The position numbers and the translations under genes are program-made. This document shows positions 17,165-25,358 of a stretch of DNA of 64,000 nt, piece after piece; positions within the stretch are counted from its first letter, which is position 1, and the number at the start of each line of letters is the position of its first letter. The notes beneath the pieces were generated by a model that worked only from the letters and a program-made list of their open reading frames with translations, made no database searches and was not told the DNA's origin. The stretch is from Piscibacillus halophilus (lineage in GTDB: Bacteria; Bacillota; Bacilli; Bacillales; Alkalibacillaceae), in the NCBI RefSeq assembly GCF_900110685.1, contig NZ_FOES01000009.1:1-64000 (forward strand). Reading direction: 5' to 3'.

Positions 17165-18043
17165 ATGGACATTACAAAAGATTTACCACAAAATATAACG
17201 AATTTAATTGAACAACATAAATATACCGGCGAAACGGATTTTGACTACCTCGTTGGTGAGGGTGGATATATACCGCAGAGTGAGGATTTATTAACGGATT
17301 TAATCGTTGCAATTGCTCAAGGGAAAAACATCCTTCTTAAAGGGCCAACTGGATCTGGAAAAACAAAGTTAGCCGAAACCCTCTCCTCCCTTTTCAATCA
17401 ACCTCTGTTTAGTGTGAACTGTTCGGTTGATTTAGACGTGGAGAGTTTTGTTGGATTTAAAACGATTGACTATCAAGATGGAAAACAAATCATTGACTAT
17501 GTTCCTGGTCCACTCGTTCAAGCGATGAAGAACGGGCACTTTTTATATATCGATGAAATTAATATGGCTAAGCCTGAGACACTTCCAGTGATCAATGGCG
17601 TTCTCGATTATCGTCGTCAAATCACGAATCCTCTGACTAATGAAGTGATTAAAGCGAAAGAAGGCTTTAACGTGATTGCCGCGATTAATGAAGGATATAT
17701 CGGAACGACTCGACTAAATGAAGCACTTAAAAACCGCTTCATCGTGATTGATGTATCTTATCTGCAAGGAGAGCAACTGAAAAACTTAATTAAAAATAAC
17801 ACGAACCTAAATGATGAAAAACTAATTAACCAATATGTCCAACTCTCGCATGATCTGATTGCAGCTACTCAGCAAGGAAAAGTGTCCGAAGATGCCGCAA
17901 GTATCCGTGCGTTACTCGATGCTTGTGATTTAAGTGAAATGATTCCGCCTAAGCGTGCCATTCGCCGTGCGATTGTAAATAAATTAGAGGATGACCGCGA
18001 ACAAGATGTCGTTCAAAACTTAGCTGATATGCTGTTTGAGTAA
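17165..18043 (+). CDS. yojN: MoxR-type AAA+ ATPase (YojN-like)
   Basis: A 292-residue AAA+ ATPase of the MoxR/NorQ/CbbQ class. The Walker A motif is [12 protein letters not shown], Walker B is [10 protein letters not shown], and the arginine-finger region [14 protein letters not shown] follows. Such ATPases remodel or load cofactors into a target together with a VWA partner, here the next gene (10 bp downstream). The start was set at 17165 because gaaaggag lies 8 bp upstream; the frame extends further but without a site. The pair corresponds to B. subtilis yojN-yojO. The substrate is unknown. Confidence 0.88.
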   Translation: MDITKDLPQNITNLIEQHKYTGETDFDYLVGEGGYIPQSEDLLTDLIVAIAQGKNILLKGPTGSGKTKLAETLSSLFNQPLFSVNCSVDLDVESFVGFKTIDYQDGKQIIDYVPGPLVQAMKNGHFLYIDEINMAKPETLPVINGVLDYRRQITNPLTNEVIKAKEGFNVIAAINEGYIGTTRLNEALKNRFIVIDVSYLQGEQLKNLIKNNTNLNDEKLINQYVQLSHDLIAATQQGKVSEDAASIRALLDACDLSEMIPPKRAIRRAIVNKLEDDREQDVVQNLADMLFE

Positions 18044-18053
18044 GGAGGTCAAT

Positions 18054-19961
18054 ATGAAGTTTGATAAGACGATTGTCGACGCGAAATTGTTTACAGAGCT
18101 ACAAGATTTGGCCTCAGTTTTATCAAAAGTTCCGGATTTAGAGTTTGACTATCAATTCGGTCATTACATCAACCTCAAAGATCGAAAAATTTCAGCGAGC
18201 CATTTTTGGGATTATTACGAGGAAAATGAACGACTATCAGGCTATAAAACGGATGTTTGGCTTCGTGCATTAGGGACGATGACTCAAACGAATCTTAAAG
18301 ATTTTAAAGATATGCAAATTTTTATAGACGAAACGCCTATTCCTAATTTTGCGTCCGAACTTTTTACTCTATTAGAAGATTTGAGACTTGAGGAATATAT
18401 TCGAAATAAGCGTCGCGGAACGATTCAAACGTTCCGGACAAGATCGCGAGCTTATCGACGTTATTTTAACACTCAACTCCAAACGAACGTCACACGAAAT
18501 TACCCAACTGATGAGCTATTTTGTATGATTTATTTAACCCTAACGTCAGATCAACCTTTTGAATCTTTTCCAAATGCGAATGAAAGGCAACATGAAACGC
18601 TAGAAAAGATACGTCCACTATTATTCGAATCATTTGAAGCGACATCAACTCGAGATATTGCAACGATAACCATGAAGATTGTTTCGATGATTCAAGAAAA
18701 CTATGAGGATGCCGTTAATAAGTATTTCGTTCTCCCCATCAAGCATGAGGCGAGCTATCAAAACGATTTGTTGTTTGATGAATTAATGAGAACGGATGAA
18801 CTATCTAATGACGACGCAGAGGAACTTGAAGATCAAGACGAGACAATCGACGAGAAGTTCTCAACATGGCACCGTGAAAACGAAAATAGTGACAGACAAC
18901 AGAGCTTCTTACGATATGAACTCGAACAAGGTACAAAAACTAACATCTTAGGTGATGGCACTCGCGAGACTGAAGATGGCGATCAAGCGATGGCCAGTGT
19001 TCAAGGGTTTTCAGCTGAAAGTCAAGAATACGATTACTCAGACTTAGAAAACTTAGATGAGAAAAAACAGCAAAAAGCTGGGGAAACTGGTCGTTATGGT
19101 AAAGACAACTTAAAAGCAACCAAGCATGACGTGGATCCTTCTTCCCCATCGCTTCAAGATCAACAGCTATATAAAGACATCGTTAGAGATGTTCAATTTG
19201 AAAAATTAAAGCTGAAACGGACGATCGATCAAGCCCTTGAACATAAACAAAATGCTGCTCGTGACCATTTAATCTCAGGTCGTTTATCTAAAAAACAATT
19301 ATTGCCACTGATTTTGGATGAGGAACCACGGGTCTTTTATAAAAAAGATCATGAATCAAAAGACATTGATGCTGTTTTCACTTTACTCATTGATTGCTCT
19401 GCTTCTATGATGAATAAAATGAATGAAACGAAAAAAGCTGCCGTCTTGTTTCATGAAGTTTTAAAGGATTTAAACATTCCACATGCCGTCATCGGCTTTT
19501 GGGAAGATGGGTTTGAATCAGACGAACAAGAACAGCCAAATTATTTTCATCGAGTCATTCAAACTGAACACTCACTAGACCCGAAGACAGGTCCAGAAAT
19601 CTTACAGCTAGAACCTCAAGAAGATAATCGTGATGGGTATAGTATCCGTATTGCGGCTGAGGAATTGATGCAACACCAAGCTGAACACCAAATTTTATTA
19701 GTGTTTTCAGATGGTGAGCCATCAGCTTACAACTATAGTGAAAATGGCATTATCGATACTCACGATGCCGTACTAAATGCTCGAAAACGTGGCTTGGATG
19801 TTATAGGCGTATTTTTGTCAGATGAATCCATTTCCGAACAAGAAGCGTTATTAATGAAAAATATTTATGGCAGAGAACACTTACTTGTCCAAGGACTTGA
19901 AGAACTACCTGATGCCCTCGCATTTTTACTCAGAAAAATTTTGATTTCTGCTATTCATTAA
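18054..19961 (+). CDS. yojO: VWA-domain protein (YojO-like), partner of the MoxR ATPase
   Basis: The product has 635 residues, the size of B. subtilis YojO. The C-terminal von Willebrand A domain (from about residue 440) begins AVFTLLIDCSASMMNKMNET, where DCSAS is the MIDAS DxSxS motif, and continues with FSDGEPSAYNYSENG. The middle (about residues 245-390) is highly charged and probably disordered. The N-terminal half has the helical LLEDLRLEEYIRNKRRG type segment found in CobT/NorD-like proteins. The start at 18054 has taaggagg just upstream, overlapping the yojN stop codon. It is thought to recruit a metal or protein client to the AAA+ ring; the client is not known. Confidence 0.87.
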   Translation: MKFDKTIVDAKLFTELQDLASVLSKVPDLEFDYQFGHYINLKDRKISASHFWDYYEENERLSGYKTDVWLRALGTMTQTNLKDFKDMQIFIDETPIPNFASELFTLLEDLRLEEYIRNKRRGTIQTFRTRSRAYRRYFNTQLQTNVTRNYPTDELFCMIYLTLTSDQPFESFPNANERQHETLEKIRPLLFESFEATSTRDIATITMKIVSMIQENYEDAVNKYFVLPIKHEASYQNDLLFDELMRTDELSNDDAEELEDQDETIDEKFSTWHRENENSDRQQSFLRYELEQGTKTNILGDGTRETEDGDQAMASVQGFSAESQEYDYSDLENLDEKKQQKAGETGRYGKDNLKATKHDVDPSSPSLQDQQLYKDIVRDVQFEKLKLKRTIDQALEHKQNAARDHLISGRLSKKQLLPLILDEEPRVFYKKDHESKDIDAVFTLLIDCSASMMNKMNETKKAAVLFHEVLKDLNIPHAVIGFWEDGFESDEQEQPNYFHRVIQTEHSLDPKTGPEILQLEPQEDNRDGYSIRIAAEELMQHQAEHQILLVFSDGEPSAYNYSENGIIDTHDAVLNARKRGLDVIGVFLSDESISEQEALLMKNIYGREHLLVQGLEELPDALAFLLRKILISAIH

Positions 19962-19964
19962 TCA

Positions 19965-20006
19965 TCCAAAAAAAGCTTTTGCGAACCAGTCGCAAAAGCT
20001 TTTTTA
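19965..20006 (+). terminator. Terminator of yojNO
   Basis: The arms aaaagcttttgcg (19971-19983) and cgcaaaagctttt (19991-20003) are perfect, with a 7-nt loop. A-runs and T-runs flank the stem on the two sides, so it can end transcription from both directions. The stem is nearly identical to that at 10627-10657. Confidence 0.93.
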
Positions 20007-20011
20007 TTGCA

Positions 20012-20131
20012 TTTATGAGACATTTTTTCTAACTTATGAGACCTTTTCACCCATTTATGAGCCATAAAATATGTCGATTGTAACAAAAACACGATTTTAT
20101 GAGCTCTTTAAAAAGGTTTATGAGCTCTTAA
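20012..20131. repeat. Array C: 21-bp units between yojO and putP
   Basis: TTTATGAGAC and close variants (CTTATGAGAC, TTTATGAGCC, TTTATGAGCT) begin at 20012, 20033, 20054, 20096 and 20117. The slot at 20075 is degenerate, but the 21-bp register is kept across it. The core is the reverse complement of that of array B, in the opposite orientation. The last unit runs up to the putP stop codon at 20132. Confidence 0.92.
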
Positions 20132-21586
20132 TCAGACAGCCTTCTCCCCTACTCCTGTCTCTTCATGTTGATCAGGAATTAATAAACTAAATACAATACC
20201 GAAGATTGCTGCAATAAAGAACGTGGTAAACCGTGATGTCATCATCTCTTCTAGCGGTGTGCTAATCCATATAATAGTGGAAATGATTCCAGCTAGAATG
20301 GTCGCAATCACACCTGCACTAGAATACTTTTTCCAGAAAAATGTCATTAAAATCGCAGGTGATAATGTACAGCCCACTCCGGCCCAGGCCCAGCTGACAA
20401 CTAGATATAATAACGATTCAGAAACGAGCGCAATGACCATACCGATAATACCGAATACTAAAACGGAAAAACGCGATAACCAGAGTAGCTGCTTTTCAGT
20501 TAAATTAACTCCTAATGCTTTATGAATAATGTCTTCACTGACAGACCCAGTAACAACGATTAATTTTGAATTTGCGGTTGTGATAATCGCTGCTAAGATT
20601 CCCGCTAATAATAGACCCGCAATCCAATTCGGGGTTAATTGAAGTATCATCGTTGGTAAAATCGTCTCGACATCCGCAAAAGATCCTTGCTCATACATGG
20701 CAATGGCTGTTATACCAATCATGAAGGCACCGCCATAGGCTAAAACCGTCCAAATAATTGCAACAACTGTACCTTGGCGAACTTCTTTTTCATTCTTTAA
20801 TGCCATAAATCTTGCACTTAATTGTGGCTGACCTCCGAGGAATCCAAAGAACCAGGCAAAGTTACTAAAAAATAAAACGCCTAATGAGAAACCGGTTAAT
20901 CCGCCAAACCATGAATCAAATGAGCTCCCTGCTGTTGTAAGTGACTGAGAAATCGATAAATCGTTCGCGTTAATATAAAATAACGCTAATATAGGAAGCA
21001 CGACTAATGTGATCACCATCATGACACTTTGGATCATGTCGGTCCAAACCACTGAGATAAACCCGCCACCAAATGCGATTAATATAATGATCACAGTGGC
21101 GATCACAATTCCAACAGTTGGTGGCAAATCAAACGTGATTAAAAACATTTTCCCGGCACCAGCCATTTGTGCCCCTACATAGAACATTAAAAATCCTGCA
21201 ATCAATGTACCTGCCAACCATCGAATCAGTTTAGCTTTTTGTCCAAATCGCTTAGCTAAATAATCCGGAAGAGTTAGCGCGTTATATTTGTCCGTTTCCT
21301 CCATAAACTTCTTGGCTAGGAATAACCATGAGAATATTATACCTAGGGCAATACCGACTGCCACCCAGACCCCAGAAAGACCAGATGCAAAAACGAACCC
21401 CGTAAAACCTAGTAGCAACCAAGCTGACTCCCCTGTCGCTCGTTCAGAAAAAGCAAGCGCCCAGCCGGGTAATTTCTTACCTCCAAGTAAGAAATCACTT
21501 TGTGTTTTACTTAATTTACTGTAGTAATAACCAATCCCCAAAATTATGAGACAATATAATATAAACTCCACTAAAATAACATTCAT
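20132..21586 (-). CDS. putP: Sodium/proline symporter (PutP type)
   Basis: A 484-residue sodium:solute symporter with about 13 membrane helices. The PutP-type segment GWALAFSERATGESAWLLLG (helix 2, Na+ and substrate binding) is intact, as are GGQPQLSARFMALKNEKEVR and ITTANSKLIVVTGSVSEDI, where the serine/threonine sodium ligands lie. Length matches PutP (about 490). It would import proline, or a related imino acid, with Na+ for nutrition or osmoprotection. It lies 24 bp downstream of an ornithine-cyclodeaminase-like gene and an FAD oxidase gene, which suggests that it feeds that small pathway. Confidence 0.85.
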   Translation of the reverse strand: MNVILVEFILYCLIILGIGYYYSKLSKTQSDFLLGGKKLPGWALAFSERATGESAWLLLGFTGFVFASGLSGVWVAVGIALGIIFSWLFLAKKFMEETDKYNALTLPDYLAKRFGQKAKLIRWLAGTLIAGFLMFYVGAQMAGAGKMFLITFDLPPTVGIVIATVIIILIAFGGGFISVVWTDMIQSVMMVITLVVLPILALFYINANDLSISQSLTTAGSSFDSWFGGLTGFSLGVLFFSNFAWFFGFLGGQPQLSARFMALKNEKEVRQGTVVAIIWTVLAYGGAFMIGITAIAMYEQGSFADVETILPTMILQLTPNWIAGLLLAGILAAIITTANSKLIVVTGSVSEDIIHKALGVNLTEKQLLWLSRFSVLVFGIIGMVIALVSESLLYLVVSWAWAGVGCTLSPAILMTFFWKKYSSAGVIATILAGIISTIIWISTPLEEMMTSRFTTFFIAAIFGIVFSLLIPDQHEETGVGEKAV

Positions 21587-21610
21587 CCTATCCCTCCAAT
21601 TAACTCGTCA

Positions 21611-22576
21611 TCATATGTGTGAACCTACTTTCATCTTTTCCGATCGTTCAAAAATATTTGAAGCAACTACTACGTCAAATAAGGCCATGCCTGTTGACTT
21701 AAAAACCACGCTCCCTTCGTCATAGTTTAATTGGCTAGAATGAGTTTCATTTTTAATAACTGTAGAGAAATAGTGGATGTGTGAATCATCGTACAACCCC
21801 TTTTTAATTGGATTGATGACATCACCTGATTCTTTTTTGGCATCGTGAGAATCTATATAAAAATGTTTGGCTGTTTTAAAAAGAACATCTGGAAATTCCT
21901 GCATGGTTGGTTGGAAGGAACCTATACCGATTATTAATTTCCCATGGTATAGTGTTTCATCTTCTGGTAGGACAGGTGTTTCAGAGGTAGTGGCTGTTAT
22001 GATAATTTCAGCATCCTTAACTGCTTGATTCACTGATTGACATATATGAATGCGAATCGATTCATTTAGGTGAACGTTTAATTCATCAATAAAATCAGGA
22101 ATTTTATGAAGCGATCGATTGTAAAAATAAATCTCTTTAATCTCTCGTTCAGCACAGGCAGCTAGGGTTTGATAAAAGCCTTGTACCCCCGTTCCAATCA
22201 CTGCTAAAGATTGGACATCAGGTTTAGCAAGGTGTCTTACTGCAGAACCTCCAAGAGCACCCGTTCGTAACCCTGTTAAAAATGCACCATCCATGATCGC
22301 TTGTATCGAACCATTCTCATGATCATTGAGAATGACTAGACTATGCAAAGTTGGTAGGTCCTGATTGTTTGGAAACGACGTCACTAATTTGGTCCCAATA
22401 CTTGTTTTTGAAATACATGGCATTAATATTAATGTGTTATCCCCATCCTTTAATTGAGTTCGTGTAGGCATTGTAAAGGTTCCCTCTTCATAGACACGAT
22501 AAGATTCATCAATAGCGTCAATCACATCGGACATCGACACACATTTCCAAATGTCGTTTTCATTTAAAAATTTCAC
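21611..22576 (-). CDS. Ornithine cyclodeaminase / mu-crystallin family protein
   Basis: A 321-residue NAD(P)-dependent enzyme of the OCD/mu-crystallin family. Visible are the N-terminal substrate region FTMPTRTQLKDG, the segment AIMDGAFLTGLRTGALGG with the conserved GLRTGA, and the Rossmann motif LAVIGTGVQGFYQTLA. Members include ornithine cyclodeaminase, alanine dehydrogenase and delta-1-pyrroline-2-carboxylate reductase. With an amino-acid oxidase upstream and a proline-type symporter downstream, pyrroline-2-carboxylate reductase is a reasonable guess. The GTG at 22576 was chosen as start because aaaggagg precedes it by 7 bp; the longer frame to 22609 overlaps that site. Confidence 0.8.
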   Translation of the reverse strand: MKFLNENDIWKCVSMSDVIDAIDESYRVYEEGTFTMPTRTQLKDGDNTLILMPCISKTSIGTKLVTSFPNNQDLPTLHSLVILNDHENGSIQAIMDGAFLTGLRTGALGGSAVRHLAKPDVQSLAVIGTGVQGFYQTLAACAEREIKEIYFYNRSLHKIPDFIDELNVHLNESIRIHICQSVNQAVKDAEIIITATTSETPVLPEDETLYHGKLIIGIGSFQPTMQEFPDVLFKTAKHFYIDSHDAKKESGDVINPIKKGLYDDSHIHYFSTVIKNETHSSQLNYDEGSVVFKSTGMALFDVVVASNIFERSEKMKVGSHI

Positions 22577-22589
22577 GTTATATCCTCCT

Positions 22590-23756
22590 TTACACGACAG
22601 CTCCTTCAATGACTAGTTCATTGGTTGAAAATCTCTCAAACTTTAATGGCGATAAATCAATTGATTCATATCTGCCCTTAATGATTAATTCGGCAAGTCC
22701 TTGCCCTACAGCCGGTGCTTGTTGCATTCCGTGACCACTAAACCCACATGCTAAATAATAGCCTTTTAACTCTGGGTGTTCCCCAATAACCGCATTCTGA
22801 TCTTTTGTATTATGACTATACATCCCAGCCCAACCGCTAATGATTTTAGCTCGTTCAAAATTAGGAATACGTTCGGCTAAAACAGGCCATAACGTCTCCA
22901 TAAAAAATGATCGTTTCCAAGTAAAATCAATCCCCGGTTTAACTTTTTCCGAAAAACCAGCAATAAAGCTAGCCCCTTCATGTCTGAAATACACACCTGT
23001 TGGATCAACGGTTAAAGGTAACGGCTTCTCTAAAGGCTCTGCTGCATTAAATTGAATGACTTGCCTTTTTAGCGGAACTATTGGCAGTGGATAGCCACTA
23101 TCTTCACTTATCTTAGGTGCCCATGGTCCAGCACTATTAATCACAATCGGAGCTTTATACAGCATTCCGTCTTTTGTAACAACACCGGTTACTCGACCGC
23201 TATCTTCTTTAATCGAATAGATTTCATCATATACATAACGGCCCCCTAGCTCTTTCACTTTTTTCACATAACCTTGCATCACAGAATAAGGATCTAAATA
23301 GCCATCTTCCCCGCAATATAATCCTCCAGTTAAGTCACTAGTGTTTAATTCAGGAATGATTTGTGTAAGTTCACTGGCCGTCAAAATTTCAGAGGGTACA
23401 CCATATTTTTGTTGTAAGGCAGCCTGTTTTTTCAAGTCATCTAATGTTTCATTTTTGGCAAGAAATAAATAGCCTCTCTGTTTAAAATCAATCTCTGCTC
23501 TTTCCCCATCAACTTGCATATCTTCCGGGAATGTTTTATATTTCTTTAAGCTATATCGACTGATTTGAATATTGATATCCGTTGTAAATAACTGTCTAAT
23601 TCCACCAGCACTCCGAGGGGTCGAGGCAAATTCATATAAACGATCTTTCTCAAATATCGTAATCTCTCCTGAAAATCCTTCTTTCAATAAATGGTAGGCA
23701 ATACTTGATCCGATAACACCCCCACCAATAATAATTAGGTCCGTATATTGTTCCAT
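22590..23756 (-). CDS. FAD-dependent amino acid oxidase (DAO family)
   Basis: A 388-residue flavoprotein of the glycine/D-amino acid/sarcosine oxidase group. The dinucleotide-binding motif LIIIGGGVIGSSIAYHLL is at residues 7-24, followed by the FASTPRSAGGIRQ flavin segment. The C-terminus has SGWAGMYSHNTKDQNAVIGE and YLACGFSGHGMQQAPAVG, typical of sarcosine or proline dehydrogenase-like beta subunits. It may deaminate or demethylate an amino or imino acid. It starts the operon with the OCD-like gene (13 bp gap) and putP. The true substrate cannot be read from the sequence. Confidence 0.8.
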   Translation of the reverse strand: MEQYTDLIIIGGGVIGSSIAYHLLKEGFSGEITIFEKDRLYEFASTPRSAGGIRQLFTTDINIQISRYSLKKYKTFPEDMQVDGERAEIDFKQRGYLFLAKNETLDDLKKQAALQQKYGVPSEILTASELTQIIPELNTSDLTGGLYCGEDGYLDPYSVMQGYVKKVKELGGRYVYDEIYSIKEDSGRVTGVVTKDGMLYKAPIVINSAGPWAPKISEDSGYPLPIVPLKRQVIQFNAAEPLEKPLPLTVDPTGVYFRHEGASFIAGFSEKVKPGIDFTWKRSFFMETLWPVLAERIPNFERAKIISGWAGMYSHNTKDQNAVIGEHPELKGYYLACGFSGHGMQQAPAVGQGLAELIIKGRYESIDLSPLKFERFSTNELVIEGAVV

Positions 23757-23922
23757 TGTGAACCCCCTTATATAAATCTAACTTTCTGATTACCATCAAC
23801 TTACACTGTCTCCTCCTTCATATCTATAGGTAAATTGAACAGAAAATGAACTCGAATTTATTCGAAAACGAAAAATATAATTATGGTAGAATGTGAGAAA
23901 ACAGTCCTTAAAAGGGGTGGTT

Positions 23923-25122
23923 ATGATTGAAGGATTAGTGCAATCTGCACAAAAGGTAGTGAAAGCGGTTTCAGAAATTTCGCCTTTTCCTATAAGCCTG
24001 ACAGATGAACAGGGTATCATTATTGGAGATACAAATTCGAATAGGATTGGCTCGATTCACCCACCTTCTGAATACGTATTAGAGGTCAAACGACCTGTGT
24101 TATTTGATCAACATATGATTCAACAATATGAAAACGTCTTACCTGGTATTGCCGTCCCACTTAATTTTGGCTATAAAACGGTGGGTGTTTTAGGAATTAT
24201 TGGGGATCCCAAAAACGTAGAGCCATACGCTCTTTTACTAAAAAACTATGTGGAAATGCTTTGGAAAGAAATCTACCAATCCCAGCAAGATTCTTTGTAT
24301 TCCCATACTCTTGAACGGTTCACACAATATGTTCTATTAAATAATGAACTGGATGAAGGGCAAACAGAGCAATATTCTAATGATTTGAATGTTGCTATTA
24401 ATAAGAAACGTATTTGCATGATCGTCACTTTGAACCACCCCATTATTTATTACGCCGAACAGACCTTAATTCCAATCGATCAAATGAAGCAAAAAATCAC
24501 TCACCTAGTCAAAGAAGTTTTTCATTCCAAAAATGACCTGTGTACTTTTATTAATTATGAGAAAATAGTATTATGGAAGTCCTTTCTCTCTAAAAAACAC
24601 TATGAGCAATTTATTGATAGATTTGACTCTAATGCTATTAAGCTTCAACACTGCTTGAAAGATCTTCATATTCATCATAGTCACATTGCTGCTGGAACAA
24701 TCAGTGAATCACTTTACACTTTACACCAGTCCTACCAAGATGCAGAACGCTTAATCCGACTAGCTCATAAATACCAACTTACTCAATCTTATTATCATTA
24801 CCATAGTTGGGAGATCTTATCGAAGCTAATATTAGATGATATTTCAGATACTACTTGGAATTATTTTGAAGACTATTTTTATGATTTTGTTAAACTAGAC
24901 GATTTTAAAGATTTAGCTGAATGCTTTTTAAGTTACTGTGACCATCAAATGAATGTTAGCCGCGCTGCTCAAGATTTGTACATCCATCGAAATACACTCA
25001 GCTATCGTCTTAATAAGATTGAAAAGATGACCTCTATCCATGTCAATAACTTTTACGATTGCTCCACATTATATATTTTTCTAAAATACTATTTAAATAA
25101 AACATGTTTACAAAATTTTTAG
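23923..25122 (+). CDS. CdaR/PucR-type transcriptional regulator
   Basis: A 399-residue regulator with an N-terminal sugar-diacid-recognition-like sensor region (LVQSAQKVVKAVSEISPFPI, SLTDEQGIIIGDTN), a poorly conserved middle region, and a C-terminal PucR-type helix-turn-helix (MNVSRAAQDLYIHRNTLSYR, then LNKIEKMT). The family usually activates transport or catabolic genes for small acids. It is divergent from the oxidase-OCD-putP operon (166 bp apart) and lies upstream of the dehydrogenase pair at 25359. The start at 23923 has aaaaggggtgg just ahead; an upstream GTG at 23893 has none. The effector is unknown. Confidence 0.83.
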   Translation: MIEGLVQSAQKVVKAVSEISPFPISLTDEQGIIIGDTNSNRIGSIHPPSEYVLEVKRPVLFDQHMIQQYENVLPGIAVPLNFGYKTVGVLGIIGDPKNVEPYALLLKNYVEMLWKEIYQSQQDSLYSHTLERFTQYVLLNNELDEGQTEQYSNDLNVAINKKRICMIVTLNHPIIYYAEQTLIPIDQMKQKITHLVKEVFHSKNDLCTFINYEKIVLWKSFLSKKHYEQFIDRFDSNAIKLQHCLKDLHIHHSHIAAGTISESLYTLHQSYQDAERLIRLAHKYQLTQSYYHYHSWEILSKLILDDISDTTWNYFEDYFYDFVKLDDFKDLAECFLSYCDHQMNVSRAAQDLYIHRNTLSYRLNKIEKMTSIHVNNFYDCSTLYIFLKYYLNKTCLQNF

Positions 25123-25166
25123 AATATTTTATAATAAAGGCAACAGAGTTAAGCTGACAAATTCTT

Positions 25167-25196
25167 TTGTCAGTCCCTGCCTCTGACACTTATTAT
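25167..25196 (+). promoter_or_regulatory. Candidate promoter before the acyl-CoA dehydrogenase gene
   Basis: TTGTCA (25167-25172), an 18-bp spacer, then TATTAT (25191-25196). The transcript would start near 25203 and include the hairpin at 25257-25305. Overlapping short inverted repeats (gacaaa/tttgtc) lie over the -35 region. Confidence 0.4.
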
Positions 25197-25211
25197 TCCT
25201 ATAGCATAACG

Positions 25212-25308
25212 GTTCCATCTGGTCCCAATTAAATACCCGATTCGGAACAACTAATGAAAGCCAGTTTTTATTCATACAGATGGTGTATGGGTAAAAACTG
25301 GCTTTTTT
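25212..25308 (+). terminator. Long hairpin with T-run: terminator or attenuator before 25359
   Basis: The arms aaagccagttttta (25257-25270) and taaaaactggcttt (25292-25305) are perfect complements, with an inner catac/gtatg pairing and a T6 run. Upstream, GTTCC (25212-25216) and GGAAC (25244-25248) can close a small loop. It could simply end the CdaR-type gene, but it lies 134 bp beyond that stop codon and just 50 bp before the next start. With the candidate promoter at 25167 it would be a leader attenuator. No known riboswitch class was recognised. Confidence 0.6.
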
Positions 25309-25358
25309 AATACAACCTAGTTTTCTAAAAATCAAATTTAATAGGAGGATTTCTAACT

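Noticed and set aside
25129-25335. 68-codon minus-strand reading frame in the gap before the acyl-CoA dehydrogenase gene
   Set aside because: It runs through the perfect hairpin and T-run, has no ribosome-binding site, and its sequence shows no protein-like pattern.
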